A stretch of 64,000 bases of DNA from Vibrio salilacus (GCF_002811245.1 NZ_NIVQ01000005.1:1-64000); one strand, 5' to 3'. Shown: positions 46,874-57,896, numbered from the stretch's first letter. The notes: generated from the sequence alone by a model not told the origin. Numbers and translations are program-made.

Positions 46874-48406
46874 TTAAGCTTGTGGACGCATCGCTGGAAA
46901 TAGAATCACGTCACGAATGGTATGCGTATTAGTAAACAACATCGCGAGGCGGTCAATACCAATGCCCTGACCAGCTGTTGGTGGCAAACCATGCTCAAGT
47001 GCGGTGATGTAGTCAGCGTCGTAGTACATCGCTTCGTCGTCACCGGCATCTTTTGCGTCGACTTGCGCTTTAAAGCGCGCGTCTTGATCTTCGGCATCGT
47101 TAAGCTCAGAGAAACCATTCGCAACTTCACGGCCACCGATAAAAAACTCAAAACGATCGGTAAAGAATGGATTATCATCGCTACGACGTGCCAACGGCGA
47201 AATGTCTGCTGGGTAGCCAGTAATAAAGGTTGGTTGCATAAGCTGAGGTTCAGCGGTTTCACCAAAAATCTCTTCGAGCAATTGGCCGCATGTCCAGAAC
47301 GATTCAACGTCAACATGTACTGATTTCGCAATCGCAACCATCTTCTCACGGTCTTGTAGATCCGCTTCCGTTAACGCTTGAATTTCTGCGTGTTCAGGGT
47401 TGTAGTGCTTGATCGCTTCAAACATGCTCATACGCGCGTAAGTACCGCCGAACTCAACCGTCTCTTCGCCGTAAGGCATCGACGTTGAACCAAGCACTTC
47501 CATTGCCACGGTACTTAGCATCTCTTCAGTCAGATCCATCAGATCTTTGTAGTCAGCGTAAGCTTGGTAGAATTCCATCATAGTGAATTCAGGATTGTGA
47601 CGTGGAGAAAGTCCTTCGTTACGGAAGTTACGGTTGATTTCGAATACACGATCAAAACCACCAACCACCAAACGCTTAAGGTAAAGTTCAGGTGCAACAC
47701 GCAAGAACATATCGATATCGAGCGCGTTGTGATGAGTAATAAATGGGCGCGCGGTTGCACCACCAGGAATCACATGCATCATTGGCGTTTCAACTTCTAG
47801 ATAGCCTTTTGAGCTCATAAAATTACGAATCGCTGAAACCAACTTAGAACGTATGATAAACGCGTGACGTGAGTCTTCGTTGACAATCAGATCAACGTAA
47901 CGCTGGCGATAACGCATCTCTTGATCAGTTAGGCCATGAAACTTCTCTGGCAGAGGTCGTAGCGCTTTGGTCAGCAGCTCATACTCTTCCATGTTAACGT
48001 AAAGATCGCCTTTACCTGATTTATGTAGTGCACCTTTAACGCCGATGATGTCACCGATATCAAGGCCTTGATACTGCTCCTTGAGCGCTTTCTGAACGTC
48101 TTTTGCTGCGTAAGCTTGAATACGGCCAGATGTCTCTTGAATAACGAGGAATGGCCCACGTTTTGCCATAATACGACCCGCAATCGCCACCACGTGGTTT
48201 AGCGCTTCTAGCTCTTCCTTACTCTTGTCACCGAACTCTTTTTGTAGGTCGCCCGCCAATGCGTCACGACGAAAGTCGTTTGGGTGGCCGTTGGCTTTAC
48301 AGCCCTTGCGAATCTCGTCCAATTTCGCGCGGCGTTCAGCAATCAGCTTATTCTCTTCAGGTGATTGGGCTTCTTGTTCGGTGTCGTTTTGAACAGCATC
48401 AGTCAT
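46874..48406 (-). CDS. lysS: Lysyl-tRNA synthetase LysS (class II)
   Basis: It charges tRNA-Lys. The 510-aa class II enzyme has an N-terminal OB-fold anticodon domain (about 65-155), motif 2 ([23 protein letters not shown]) and motif 3 ([19 protein letters not shown]). It lies downstream of prfB with a 40-bp gap, the conserved prfB-lysS operon. Confidence 0.97.
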   Translation of the reverse strand: MTDAVQNDTEQEAQSPEENKLIAERRAKLDEIRKGCKANGHPNDFRRDALAGDLQKEFGDKSKEELEALNHVVAIAGRIMAKRGPFLVIQETSGRIQAYAAKDVQKALKEQYQGLDIGDIIGVKGALHKSGKGDLYVNMEEYELLTKALRPLPEKFHGLTDQEMRYRQRYVDLIVNEDSRHAFIIRSKLVSAIRNFMSSKGYLEVETPMMHVIPGGATARPFITHHNALDIDMFLRVAPELYLKRLVVGGFDRVFEINRNFRNEGLSPRHNPEFTMMEFYQAYADYKDLMDLTEEMLSTVAMEVLGSTSMPYGEETVEFGGTYARMSMFEAIKHYNPEHAEIQALTEADLQDREKMVAIAKSVHVDVESFWTCGQLLEEIFGETAEPQLMQPTFITGYPADISPLARRSDDNPFFTDRFEFFIGGREVANGFSELNDAEDQDARFKAQVDAKDAGDDEAMYYDADYITALEHGLPPTAGQGIGIDRLAMLFTNTHTIRDVILFPAMRPQA

Positions 48407-48446
48407 TTTCGATGTATCCTGTTTCGCTTGAGTGTCGGTGAAAAGC

Positions 48447-49545
48447 TTAAAGACCTGATTTCAGGCTAGCTTCGATAAATTTGTCTAAATCGCCGTCAAG
48501 AACCGCTTGAGTATTACGATTTTCAACGCCGGTACGTAAGTCTTTGATGCGTGAGTCATCGAGAACGTAAGAACGGATCTGGCTTCCCCAGCCTATATCT
48601 GACTTCGCATCTTCATTGGCTTGCTTCTCGGCATTCTGTTTTTGAAGCTCAAGTTCAAACAGTTTGGCACGAAGCTGTTTCATTGCCTGATCTTTATTTT
48701 TATGCTGCGAGCGATCGTTCTGACATTGCACGACGGTATTGGTCGGTACGTGAGTAATACGTACCGCGGACTCAGTCGTGTTGACGTGCTGACCACCAGC
48801 GCCCGAAGCACGGTATACGTCAATACGTAAATCAGACGGATTAATGTCGATATTGATGTTGTCATCAATCTCTGGATAAATAAACGCAGAAGCAAACGAA
48901 GTATGGCGACGACCACTTGAATCAAACGGAGACTTACGAACCAAACGATGTACGCCAGTTTCAGTACGTAGCCAGCCGTAAGCATACTCACCAGAGACCT
49001 TCACAGTGGCACCTTTCAAACCCGCTACTTCGCCTTCAGAAACTTCAATCACTTCAGTTTTGAAGCCTTTCGCTTCAGCCCAGCGTAAATACATCCGCAA
49101 TAGCATTGAAGTCCAGTCTTGCGCCTCTGTACCCCCAGAACCTGATTGTAGATCGATATAACAATCCGATGAGTCATGATCACCAGAAAACATACGGCGA
49201 AATTCTAGTTTTTCGAGCTTAGCTTCAAGCTCAGCAAGCTCAGGCTCAACTTCATCAAACGTCTCTTGATCTTCTTCTTCAACAGCAAGTTCAAGTAAAC
49301 CTTCTACGTCTTCGACACCTTGCTCAAGCTGATCAATGGTTTCAACAACCGCTTCAAGGGAAGAACGTTCTTTACCTAACGCTTGCGCGCGCTCAGGTTC
49401 GTTCCATACATCGGGTTGCTCTAGTTCTGCGTTGACTTCTTCTAAACGCTCTTTCTTGGCGTCATAGTCAAAGATACCCCCTCAGGACATTAGTGCGCTC
49501 AGACACGTCCTTCAGGCGGTTTTTAATAGGATTGATTTCAAACAT
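48447..49545 (-). CDS. prfB: Peptide chain release factor 2, made by programmed +1 frameshift
   Basis: It releases peptides at UGA and UAA. Translation starts at ATG 49545 ([20 protein letters not shown]), meets an in-frame TGA at codon 26 (49470-49468), and must shift +1 to continue (GAC TAT GAC...) to 48447, giving 365 aa, the E. coli length. The slip site CTT-TGA-C and the stimulatory AGGGGG (49482-49477) are present. The SPF tripeptide and [15 protein letters not shown] (GGQ) are intact. It is not a broken gene: the shift is the known RF2 autoregulation. Confidence 0.97.
49468..49482 (-). promoter_or_regulatory. RF2 programmed frameshift site
   Basis: AGGGGG-TAT-CTT-TGA on the minus strand: an internal Shine-Dalgarno three bases before the slippery CTT and the UGA stop. 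Low RF2 leaves the stop slowly decoded, which favours the shift and restores RF2. Confidence 0.95.
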
Positions 49546-49647
49546 GTTTGCTCAACATTTATGAGTAGAATTTAACCGGAGAATTGTACTGAAAAGTGTG
49601 ACGAAGATACAGGAATTTTTTAAACGTTAATCAAAATCCAGAGCAAC

Positions 49648-49686
49648 AAAAAACCCCCTGTCACGCCTGACGTGAGAGGGGATTTT
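49648..49686 (-). terminator. Terminator of brnQ
   Basis: CCCCTCTCACG-TCAGG-CGTGACAGGGG on the minus strand, followed by GTTTTTT. Confidence 0.85.
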
Positions 49687-49707
49687 CCAGCATTGCTACA
49701 AGACGAA

Positions 49708-51021
49708 TTATGCGTTGTCCTGAGCTAGTTCTGGTTGCTCCACTTTACCGACAAAGAACATCGCAACGATGGCCACCGTCGTTGGCAGTAACCACCCCAT
49801 ACCGATATCAAATAGTGGCAACATCGAAAGTGCCGACACATCAACACCCGCAACCTTGGCAGCATCAATCAGTGCGAACAATAAAGAGACCAAAATAACC
49901 ACGCGATAAGCCGCTTGTGGATTAGGCATTTTTGGACGTAAGAACGTCAAAGCAACCAAGGCAATCGCCACAGGATAAAGCGCAAACAATACGGGCACAG
50001 AGAGCGAGATCAATTGCGAAAGACCAACGTTCGCAACCACTGCGCACGCAACACCGTTAATGATCACCCAACTCTTATACGAGATTGGCGTCAGTGAACT
50101 GAAGTAATCAGAACATGCTGAGATCAGGCCAATTGCCGTGGTTAAACAGGCCAATAGTACAATGATTGATAATACGATTTGACCGTATGGACCAAACAAT
50201 GATTGCACGTAAAGGCTCAGCACCACACCACCATTATCCGCCCCCGCAGCAACAGTAGCGCTCGTCGCACCTAAGTAGAATAGTGAAATATACACAAACG
50301 CAAGGCCAGTCGCGGCGATACACGCCGCGCTAATCAAGTATTTTGAGGTCGCTTTTTGATCAGTAATGCCTTTTTGACGAAGTGCATCAACAATCAATAC
50401 ACCAAACATTAGTGAACCAAAGGTATCCATGGTGTTGTAACCTTCAAGGAAGCCTTTTTGCAATGGATGCGTTAGATATTCACCTTGCGCAGCTATCATT
50501 TCACCTTGCGGATCAATAAAAACCGCAACCGCTAAAACGATCAAGCCCAAAAACAGCACTGGCGTTAACACTTTACCAATCACATCAATTAATTTGCCTT
50601 GTGACCAAGCAAAAAACATCGCGACAACAAAAAAGAGCATCGAAAAAATCGTTAAGTGAGACTGCGCAGCATCAATGAAGAAAGGTTTTACCGCCATTTC
50701 ATAAGCGACCAAGCCAGTACGTGGCGCAGCAAACGCTGGACCAATAATAATGAAGATCAACACGGCCATAATGGTTGCGCCACGTTTGGGGAGATCTTTG
50801 GTCAAATGCTCCCATGAACCACCCGCGACGGCAATCGCAATAATAGTGATAAGTGGTAGACCTACCGCTGTGACTAAGAACCCGCTCATCGCAGCGAATA
50901 AATTATCCCCTGCGAGTTGTCCTGCTAACGGTGGAAATATAATATTTCCTGCACCTAAAAAGAACGCGAAAAGCATAAAGCCTACCGCAATAATATCTGT
51001 TAGTTTTAAAGTCTGATTCAC
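49708..51021 (-). CDS. brnQ: Branched-chain amino acid:cation symporter BrnQ
   Basis: A 437-aa inner-membrane carrier of the LIVCS family for leucine, isoleucine and valine, with about 12 transmembrane segments. Typical stretches are FAFFLGAGNIIFPPLAGQLAG at the N-terminus, GYNTMDTFGSLMFGVLIVDALRQKG and YPVAIALVALTFL. It stands alone between prfB and the divergent trmN6. Confidence 0.94.
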   Translation of the reverse strand: MNQTLKLTDIIAVGFMLFAFFLGAGNIIFPPLAGQLAGDNLFAAMSGFLVTAVGLPLITIIAIAVAGGSWEHLTKDLPKRGATIMAVLIFIIIGPAFAAPRTGLVAYEMAVKPFFIDAAQSHLTIFSMLFFVVAMFFAWSQGKLIDVIGKVLTPVLFLGLIVLAVAVFIDPQGEMIAAQGEYLTHPLQKGFLEGYNTMDTFGSLMFGVLIVDALRQKGITDQKATSKYLISAACIAATGLAFVYISLFYLGATSATVAAGADNGGVVLSLYVQSLFGPYGQIVLSIIVLLACLTTAIGLISACSDYFSSLTPISYKSWVIINGVACAVVANVGLSQLISLSVPVLFALYPVAIALVALTFLRPKMPNPQAAYRVVILVSLLFALIDAAKVAGVDVSALSMLPLFDIGMGWLLPTTVAIVAMFFVGKVEQPELAQDNA

Positions 51022-51338
51022 TGTCGACCCTTTTATTTATAATTTAATTGATGTTGTGTTACATGAGTGTTGAGACATAGCGCACACTCTTTAAAATAGG
51101 CGCGCATGATGACGAAATCCTCACCAAGTCGCAACCCAAAGGCGAAAAACGCCATATAAATTTATAAATAAGTCAAAAATGCAGTGCATTTATCTGGGTT
51201 TTCAAAAATAATCAGACTAATAAACTAACCACCTTTAGCTACAAATGACCAACACGCAGTGCGAATTGCTAAACGAAAAATTAACAACAGGTTAAATAAC
51301 TCAACGTCCCATTATTAATCGACGCAACGTAGATAGAA
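51022..51338. other. brnQ/trmN6 divergent region
   Basis: This 317-bp A/T-rich gap has no recognised RNA or strong promoter. A 24-codon ORF ends 11 bp before brnQ on the same strand (51107-51033, after GAGG), but it lacks branched-chain codon runs and is not supported as a leader peptide. Confidence 0.4.
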
Positions 51339-52046
51339 ATGAAAAAAACCAAAAGCTTTGAGTTCAAACAATTTAGAATCGATGGCGGATATTCTGGCAT
51401 GCCGGTGAGCACTGATGGCGTCTTGCTTGGTTCTTGGGTCAATCTCAGTCAGGACGGCAATCTACTGGATATCGGCACGGGTACTGGCTTACTGAGCTTA
51501 ATGTGTGCTCAGCGCTATCCACAATGCTCAATTGAAGCGATTGATATCGATCCGCATGCCCTTGACGCCGCTCAGATCAACTTTTCTCAATCAGCATGGG
51601 CTAAACGCTTAAAGCTACATCAAGGTGATGTCCTTAATTTTCCATGCGATAAACTTTTTAGTGCGATTATTTGTAACCCACCTTATTTTAACAATGGCGC
51701 AAAGGCGCAAGACCACTCGCGTGCAACCGCGAGACATACTGTTAAGCTTAATCATCGAGCGCTATTGGATAAATGCTGGCAGTTACTCGCCGCCGATGGC
51801 AGTGCGCATTTTATTTTGCCGATCACGGAAGGGGAGCAATTTATTCAAGCGGCATTAACGAGTGGTTGGCAGCTAAAACGTCGCTGCGACGTGCAACCAA
51901 ATCAACATAAACCTGTTCATCGCTTACTAATAGAAGTAAGTAAACAAGCAAGTACAACAGAATATCAATCATTGATCATTTCCCACAGTCACGGGTACAG
52001 CGCAGACTTTATTCATTTAACCAAAGCGTTTTATCTTAATATGTAG
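51339..52046 (+). CDS. trmN6: tRNA1(Val) adenine37-N6-methyltransferase TrmN6 (YfiC)
   Basis: It methylates N6 of A37 in tRNA-Val. The 235-aa Rossmann methyltransferase has the SAM loop LLDIGTGTGLLSLMCAQR and the adenine-N6 motif CNPPYFNNG. It is followed 88 bp later by srmB; the yfiC and srmB neighbourhood also exists in E. coli. Confidence 0.94.
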   Translation: MKKTKSFEFKQFRIDGGYSGMPVSTDGVLLGSWVNLSQDGNLLDIGTGTGLLSLMCAQRYPQCSIEAIDIDPHALDAAQINFSQSAWAKRLKLHQGDVLNFPCDKLFSAIICNPPYFNNGAKAQDHSRATARHTVKLNHRALLDKCWQLLAADGSAHFILPITEGEQFIQAALTSGWQLKRRCDVQPNQHKPVHRLLIEVSKQASTTEYQSLIISHSHGYSADFIHLTKAFYLNM

Positions 52047-52134
52047 AAAATAAGGTGTGATCCTTGTCACCGATCACTCTATAATACGCCTCTTGTTTTA
52101 TTGCTCATCCCAACAGGCTTGTGGAGACATCATA

Positions 52135-53373
52135 GTGATCAAAAATTTTGCCGAATTAGAGTTAGACCCTAACCTACTTCTCGCGATAGAAGAAATGGGG
52201 TATGACCGCCCAACACAAATTCAGGCGGAAGCGATTCCACAAGCTCTAGATGGTCGAGATATCTTAGCTTCAGCGCCAACAGGAACCGGTAAAACAGCGG
52301 CATTTATTCTACCTGCCCTGCAGTTTTTACAAGACTTCCCGCGCCGTAAACCTGGGCCTGCTCGTGTACTGGTACTGACCCCCACTCGTGAATTGGCGAT
52401 GCAAGTTGCCGATCAAGCACGTGAGCTGGCAAAACATACGACCCTCAACATCTTTACCATCACCGGCGGCGTTCAATATCAAGAACATGCCAACATTCTT
52501 GCGACTACGCAGGATATTGTCGTTGCAACGCCAGGACGCTTGATGGAGTATATCAATTCAGAGCGCTTTGATTGTCGCGCAATTGAGTGGTTGATCCTTG
52601 ATGAAGCCGACCGCATGCTTGATATGGGCTTTGGTCCAACCGTCGATAAACTATCGCACGAATGTCGCTGGCGTAAACAAACTCTGCTATTTTCTGCCAC
52701 CTTAGAGGGCAAAGGTGTCGAGGGCTTTACTGCCGACCTACTCAAAAACCCTGCTGAACTTGATGCAGAGCCATCACGTCGTGAACGCAAAAAAATTGCA
52801 CAGTGGTACCACCGTGCCGATGATATGACGCACAAACTTGAGCTGTTAAAAAAGATTCTGACAGAGCAAGCAGAGCGCTCAATTGTGTTTTTGAAAACTC
52901 GAGATCGTTTGGCTGAACTGCGCATCGAATTGGAAAAAGCGAATATAGCTTGTGCGTGGATCCAAGGCGAAATGCCACAAGATCGACGTAATAACGCCAT
53001 CAGTCGCTTCCGTGACGGCAGTGTCAATGTGTTACTCGCCACTGATGTAGCGGCGCGTGGTATCGACCTTCCTGACGTGAGCCATGTGATTAACTATGAT
53101 ATGCCGCGCAGTGCCGATGTCTACTTGCACCGTATCGGTCGTACCGCTCGCGCAGGTAAAAAAGGCAGTGCAGTCTCACTTGTTGAAGCGCACGATCAAC
53201 CAATGATTGACCGCGTGATACGTTACACTAAAGAAGAGATCAAAGAGCGCTTTATCAAAGAGATGCGTCCTAAACACAAGAAGCCCGTGTTTAAGAAAAA
53301 GAATAAGAAAAAAGAGGACAGCAAAAAGACGCCAGCTAAAAGTAAAAAGAAAAGCGCGAAAAAGAAAAAATAG
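52135..53373 (+). CDS. srmB: ATP-dependent RNA helicase SrmB
   Basis: A DEAD-box helicase for early 50S ribosome assembly. The 412-aa protein has the Q motif (GYDRPTQIQ), Walker A APTGTGKTAA, DEAD (ILDEADRMLDMGF), SAT and HRIGRTARAGKKG. A lysine-rich tail (about 370-412) is probably an RNA tether. I chose the GTG at 52135: GGAG lies 9 nt upstream, and the protein then starts like SrmB (IKNFAELELDPNLL). The upstream ATG at 52057 has no ribosome site. Confidence 0.95.
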   Translation: MIKNFAELELDPNLLLAIEEMGYDRPTQIQAEAIPQALDGRDILASAPTGTGKTAAFILPALQFLQDFPRRKPGPARVLVLTPTRELAMQVADQARELAKHTTLNIFTITGGVQYQEHANILATTQDIVVATPGRLMEYINSERFDCRAIEWLILDEADRMLDMGFGPTVDKLSHECRWRKQTLLFSATLEGKGVEGFTADLLKNPAELDAEPSRRERKKIAQWYHRADDMTHKLELLKKILTEQAERSIVFLKTRDRLAELRIELEKANIACAWIQGEMPQDRRNNAISRFRDGSVNVLLATDVAARGIDLPDVSHVINYDMPRSADVYLHRIGRTARAGKKGSAVSLVEAHDQPMIDRVIRYTKEEIKERFIKEMRPKHKKPVFKKKNKKKEDSKKTPAKSKKKSAKKKK

Positions 53374-53517
53374 CGAGCAAGTTTCTAGGGTTGGCACATT
53401 GTTCCAGCCCTTTTCTTTTAATCATCATTAGAGCACAACGAGAGCCATAACAGCCCACAACTTTTGACTCATTTATTACCAAGACCTCTGTTTGAGCGAA
53501 GCCCGTTCTCTCCCCCA

Positions 53518-53549
53518 TAAAAAAATACCGCCTTAATAAAGACGGTATT
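53518..53549 (-). terminator. Terminator of prfC
   Basis: AATACCG-tCTT...AAG-gCGGTATT followed by TTTTTT on the minus strand. Confidence 0.75.
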
Positions 53550-53579
53550 GACATTGAATATCTTCATCGTCGAAGAAGA

Positions 53580-55169
53580 TTAGTGTTCGCGAGTCGCGCG
53601 GAACGCCACTTCTGGAAAGCGCTCTTTAGCTAAGTTCAAGTTGACCATGGTTGGCGCAATGTAGGTGAGATTATCACCACCATCAAGGGCAAGGTTAGCT
53701 TGGTTCTTGCGTTGAAACTCATCAAACTTCTTACCATCGTCACAATCAACCCAACGTGCTGTAGCAACGTTAACTCCTTCATAGATCGCTTCTACGTTGT
53801 ATTCCGCTTTCAAACGAGCCACAACCACATCAAACTGAAGTACGCCTACCGCGCCCACAATCAGGTCGTTGTTTTGCAGAGGACGAAATACCTGCACGGC
53901 ACCTTCTTCTGACAACTGCACCAACCCTTTGAGTAGCTGTTTCTGCTTCAATGGATCCTTTAAACGAATACGACGGAATAGCTCCGGTGCAAAATTGGGG
54001 ATACCAGCAAACTTAAGCTCTTCACCTTGAGTAAAGGTATCGCCGATTTGAATGGTTCCATGGTTGTGCAGACCAATAATATCACCCGCGTAAGCTTTTT
54101 CAGCGCGAGAACGATCACCTGCCATAAAGGTCACCGCATCAGAGATACTGACGGTTTTGCCGAGACGAACATGGTTCATCTTCATGCCTTGAGTGTATGT
54201 ACCTGATACGATTCGCATAAAGGCAATACGGTCACGGTGTTTTGGATCCATGTTGGCTTGAATCTTAAAGACAAAGCCAGAGAACTTCTCTTCTGTTGCA
54301 TCGACCGGACGCTCATTCGCTTGACGAGTTTGAGGCGCTGGTGCCCACTTGGTCAGGCCATCAAGCATATGGTCAACACCAAAGTTACCTAATGCCGTAC
54401 CAAAATAAACTGGCGTTAATTCACCGGCTAAGAACAGCTCTAGATCAAACTCAGGGCATGCCCCCATCACCAGTTCTAATTCTTCACGGACACTTTCGGC
54501 CAAATCAGCACCAACAGCGATATCAAGTTCAGGGTTGTCTAACCCTTTAATAATACGAACGTCTTGGATTTCGTGACCATGACCAGACTCATACAAGATA
54601 GTCTCATCGCGGTGGATATGGTAAACCCCTTTAAACTCTTTACCACAACCAATCGGCCATGAAATAGGCGCACAAGCCATACCGAGTTCGCTTTCAACTT
54701 CATCCAGTACTTCCATCGGATCGCGTACATCTCGATCCAACTTGTTCATAAAAGTGACGATAGGCGTATCACGAAGTCGAGTAACTTCCATTAATTTACG
54801 AGTACGATCTTCGACACCTTTTGCCGCATCAATCACCATCAGACATGAGTCTACAGCGGTAAGAGTACGATAAGTATCTTCCGAGAAATCCTCGTGCCCT
54901 GGAGTATCAAGTAAGTTGACCAAACACTCGTTATAAGGGAACTGCATTACCGAGGTTGTTACCGAAATACCACGCTCTTTTTCCATCTCCATCCAGTCAG
55001 ATTTAGCGTGCTGCGCTGATCCACGACCTTTTACGGTGCCGGCCGTTTGGATCGCGCGTCCAAACAATAGTACTTTTTCAGTAATAGTGGTTTTACCCGC
55101 ATCAGGGTGCGAGATGATAGCGAAAGTCCTACGTTTAGAGACTTGATCAAGAAAAGGAGTATTGGACAT
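53580..55169 (-). CDS. prfC: Peptide chain release factor 3
   Basis: A GTPase that recycles RF1 and RF2 from the ribosome. The 529-aa protein has the G domain motifs [24 protein letters not shown] and FMNKLDRD, followed by the EF-G-like domains II and III. Its first ATG is at 55169. With prfB and ettA in the same window, translation termination and control genes are well represented. Confidence 0.97.
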   Translation of the reverse strand: MSNTPFLDQVSKRRTFAIISHPDAGKTTITEKVLLFGRAIQTAGTVKGRGSAQHAKSDWMEMEKERGISVTTSVMQFPYNECLVNLLDTPGHEDFSEDTYRTLTAVDSCLMVIDAAKGVEDRTRKLMEVTRLRDTPIVTFMNKLDRDVRDPMEVLDEVESELGMACAPISWPIGCGKEFKGVYHIHRDETILYESGHGHEIQDVRIIKGLDNPELDIAVGADLAESVREELELVMGACPEFDLELFLAGELTPVYFGTALGNFGVDHMLDGLTKWAPAPQTRQANERPVDATEEKFSGFVFKIQANMDPKHRDRIAFMRIVSGTYTQGMKMNHVRLGKTVSISDAVTFMAGDRSRAEKAYAGDIIGLHNHGTIQIGDTFTQGEELKFAGIPNFAPELFRRIRLKDPLKQKQLLKGLVQLSEEGAVQVFRPLQNNDLIVGAVGVLQFDVVVARLKAEYNVEAIYEGVNVATARWVDCDDGKKFDEFQRKNQANLALDGGDNLTYIAPTMVNLNLAKERFPEVAFRATREH

Positions 55170-55384
55170 CAAAAGGTCTTCTTCTGTCTTTGGGCTAGAG
55201 GAGACGAGCGCTTGATTCTAGCTCTAGCGGTTCGATTCGAATTTGCGCGGTATTCTCGCTTATATTGTCTTAATGGGCAACTTCACTGTTCAAAATGACT
55301 TAAAAACACGCGTTTTTTCCTCGATCTTAATTTATCAATAAAAATGAGCTATAACTAAAGAAGTAGAAGGAGTCGCTTGAAACT

Positions 55385-57436
55385 ATGAAGCAGAGCAAAA
55401 AAGTCAACTCATTAGCTTTTCGCCAAGCAAAAACGGTGTTTCTAGTATCTGTTATTCTAGGACTCTGTTTCAGCTTGTATCACATTTTGGTGGATATTCA
55501 TCACGAGCAAAAGCGCATTCAAGAACACTACCAATTTAAACTGTTGCAAAACTACTCGAATGCCAGTCAAGCGGCCTACCATCTTAATCAGTTACTCGCG
55601 GAGCAAGTTGCTTCGAGCCTGATGATCGATAATGCGGTATATAGCGTTAAGATTGTTGATGACTTTGGCGATATATTAACTGCCCAAGAGCGTGATATCT
55701 CGGCTAAAAACAGTTTTATTGAAGCACTCTCTTCATACCTTATCCCAACCATGCCGACGTTCACCTCCGAGTTACATCAACCTAATTCACATGTTGTCGT
55801 TGGTAGCCTGACATTTTCCGTTAATGGCGCGCATATCGCGCAAGATTTTATCAATAAAACCACCCGTATTTTACTGTTTGATTTACTGCGCAATATTATT
55901 CTTACCACCGTTCTACTGCTGTTTTTTTATCAGAAGCTTTCTAAACCGCTAGTGACCTTGATTGACTGGGTTCGCTCACTGCAAGGGGCAAACAAGGATA
56001 TTCCACCGCCAACTCAATATCGTGATGACGAGCTAGGGCAATTAGCTAAGACCTTTCATACCCTATGGCAAGAGCGTGAGGCTGCTGAAGTTAAGTTAAA
56101 TCAACTAGCCTACTACGACTCGTTAACGGGGCTAGCGAATCGTAGTTTGCTGCTACAAATGCTAGGGAAGGCGATTGACGATAGCCGTAGCAGTCAACTC
56201 AGCGGTGCATTGTTCTACCTCGACCTAGACCGTTTTAAAACCATCAATGATTCTCTTGGTCATACCATTGGCGATAACCTAATTAAAGCGATTTCGATGC
56301 GAATTGAAGCTTGGATAAAAAGCGACCACACCGCGGCCCGCATCGGTGGCGATGAGTTTGCCCTATTGCTGCCCAACGTTGACAGTGAAAAAGCTGAAGA
56401 GTTAGCCAAGCAACTCTTGGCGTTAATTTCCAACCCTTACTCTATTGACGATCACCAATTGTACTGTACTGTCAGCGTTGGCATATCCCTGTTCCCAACC
56501 ACGAATTGCACCAATATCGATCTCCTTCGACAAGCCGATACTGCGCTCTACCGGGCCAAAGTGGCTGGTCGTAATAAATACACCTTTTACGAACCCGAGA
56601 TGCAAGCACAGGTGGAGTCATTCCTTGAAATAGAAAAAGGGTTGCACGAAGCACTCAATAAAGGTCAATTAGAGCTCTACTACCAGCCTCAGGTGGATGC
56701 ACAGCATCGAATTATTGGCGTCGAAGCATTAATCCGCTGGAACCATCCAGAAAAAGGACTACTACCGCCAGGGCTATTCATGCCGATAGCCGAAGAAACC
56801 GGTCAAATACTACAAATTGGTAACTGGATTATTGAGCAAGCTTGCTATCAGTACGCTCACTGGCTCAAACAAGGGATATTACCAGACACGTTCCGCAGAT
56901 TAGCGATCAATATCAGCCCTCTGCAGTTTTCGAAAAGCTCTTTCGTTGAACATATTGTCGACTCATTAGCCCAGGCTGGCATCGATGGTCATCATATCGA
57001 ATTAGAAATTACTGAAAACTTACTGCTGGAAAATGTCGAGGCCGCTATTGAAAAAATGAAAGAGTTAAAACAACACCATTTAAAAACATCGATTGACGAT
57101 TTTGGTACTGGTTATTCATCCTTACGATATTTGAAGCACCTTTCGGTTGATGTGCTTAAAATTGACCGTTCTTTTGTCACCCAACTGCATTTGGATCAAA
57201 GTGACCAAGCGATCGTCGATACCATTATAATGACCGCACAACGCTTAAACTTAGAGGTCATCGCCGAAGGAGTAGAAGATGTGTTTGAACTTCGAGCACT
57301 CAAGAAACTAGGTTGTGAGCAGTTCCAAGGCTATCTGTTTGATAAACCATTACCTGCTAGTGAGCTTAATTCACGCTTTGAGAGAAATTTCTACGATGTG
57401 GAAGATCCAAGTGTGATTAAAACGATGCAAAAATAG
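55385..57436 (+). CDS. Membrane GGDEF-EAL protein
   Basis: A 683-aa dual-domain c-di-GMP enzyme. It has two transmembrane segments (about residues 16-36 and 160-182) enclosing a small periplasmic sensor region, a HAMP-like linker (about 183-235), and a GGDEF domain with intact GGDEF at residues 321-325. The EAL domain carries EAL (about 447-449) and DDFGTGYSSL (about 570). The RxxD inhibitory site is degenerate (IKSD). Both catalytic signatures are intact, so it may make, degrade, or switch. Name and signal unknown. Its nearest upstream neighbour prfC is divergent. Confidence 0.9.
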   Translation: MKQSKKVNSLAFRQAKTVFLVSVILGLCFSLYHILVDIHHEQKRIQEHYQFKLLQNYSNASQAAYHLNQLLAEQVASSLMIDNAVYSVKIVDDFGDILTAQERDISAKNSFIEALSSYLIPTMPTFTSELHQPNSHVVVGSLTFSVNGAHIAQDFINKTTRILLFDLLRNIILTTVLLLFFYQKLSKPLVTLIDWVRSLQGANKDIPPPTQYRDDELGQLAKTFHTLWQEREAAEVKLNQLAYYDSLTGLANRSLLLQMLGKAIDDSRSSQLSGALFYLDLDRFKTINDSLGHTIGDNLIKAISMRIEAWIKSDHTAARIGGDEFALLLPNVDSEKAEELAKQLLALISNPYSIDDHQLYCTVSVGISLFPTTNCTNIDLLRQADTALYRAKVAGRNKYTFYEPEMQAQVESFLEIEKGLHEALNKGQLELYYQPQVDAQHRIIGVEALIRWNHPEKGLLPPGLFMPIAEETGQILQIGNWIIEQACYQYAHWLKQGILPDTFRRLAINISPLQFSKSSFVEHIVDSLAQAGIDGHHIELEITENLLLENVEAAIEKMKELKQHHLKTSIDDFGTGYSSLRYLKHLSVDVLKIDRSFVTQLHLDQSDQAIVDTIIMTAQRLNLEVIAEGVEDVFELRALKKLGCEQFQGYLFDKPLPASELNSRFERNFYDVEDPSVIKTMQK

Positions 57437-57441
57437 CCTAG

Positions 57442-57894
57442 CTAGTAAAAAAACAAGTAGCTCATGATAATTGCGTCCTCTTTGCCAGTTGCGGTAGGGT
57501 AATAGTTTCGACGACGATCCACCTCATTGAAACCGAGTGTTTGGTATAGATGAAAAGCGCTGGCATTGCTTGCCCTCACCTCAAGCCAAACACTTTCGGC
57601 TTTACTCGCCTCACACTGTTCAAGCAAACCATTAAGTAATTGCTTGCCGAGTCCTTGACCTTGGTAGTCCGTTGCTATCGCAATATTGAGCAAAGTAACT
57701 TCACCGACAATATTTTGCGCATAGTAGTAGCCGACAACAGTATCGTTACTATTGATCAAAACATGGTGACAGCCACCACGACTGTTTAAATCACGAATCA
57801 TACTTTCAGACCAAGGATGACTATGTGCGGCGCGCTCGATAGCCCAAACTTGATCAAGGTGTTGCTTCGCTAAAGGGATGATTGAATATGTCAT
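57442..57894 (-). CDS. rimI: Ribosomal protein S18 alanine N-acetyltransferase RimI
   Basis: A 150-aa GNAT acetyltransferase that modifies the N-terminus of S18. The acetyl-CoA loop is IATDYQGQGLGKQLLNGL, with EVRASNASAFHLYQTLGF near the C-terminus. The ATG at 57894 starts 2 nt after the holD stop; the upstream extension in frame is not conserved. The holD-rimI pair is standard. Confidence 0.94.
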   Translation of the reverse strand: MTYSIIPLAKQHLDQVWAIERAAHSHPWSESMIRDLNSRGGCHHVLINSNDTVVGYYYAQNIVGEVTLLNIAIATDYQGQGLGKQLLNGLLEQCEASKAESVWLEVRASNASAFHLYQTLGFNEVDRRRNYYPTATGKEDAIIMSYLFFY

Positions 57895-57896
57895 AC

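Noticed and set aside
47564-47800. Many antisense ORFs inside lysS, ileS, clpB, ettA and others
   Set aside because: They mirror the codon structure of the strongly recognised genes on the opposite strand and show no family features.
49194-49545. prfB as a pseudogene because of the in-frame TGA
   Set aside because: The TGA is in the conserved +1 frameshift context and the downstream frame gives a full 365-aa RF2.
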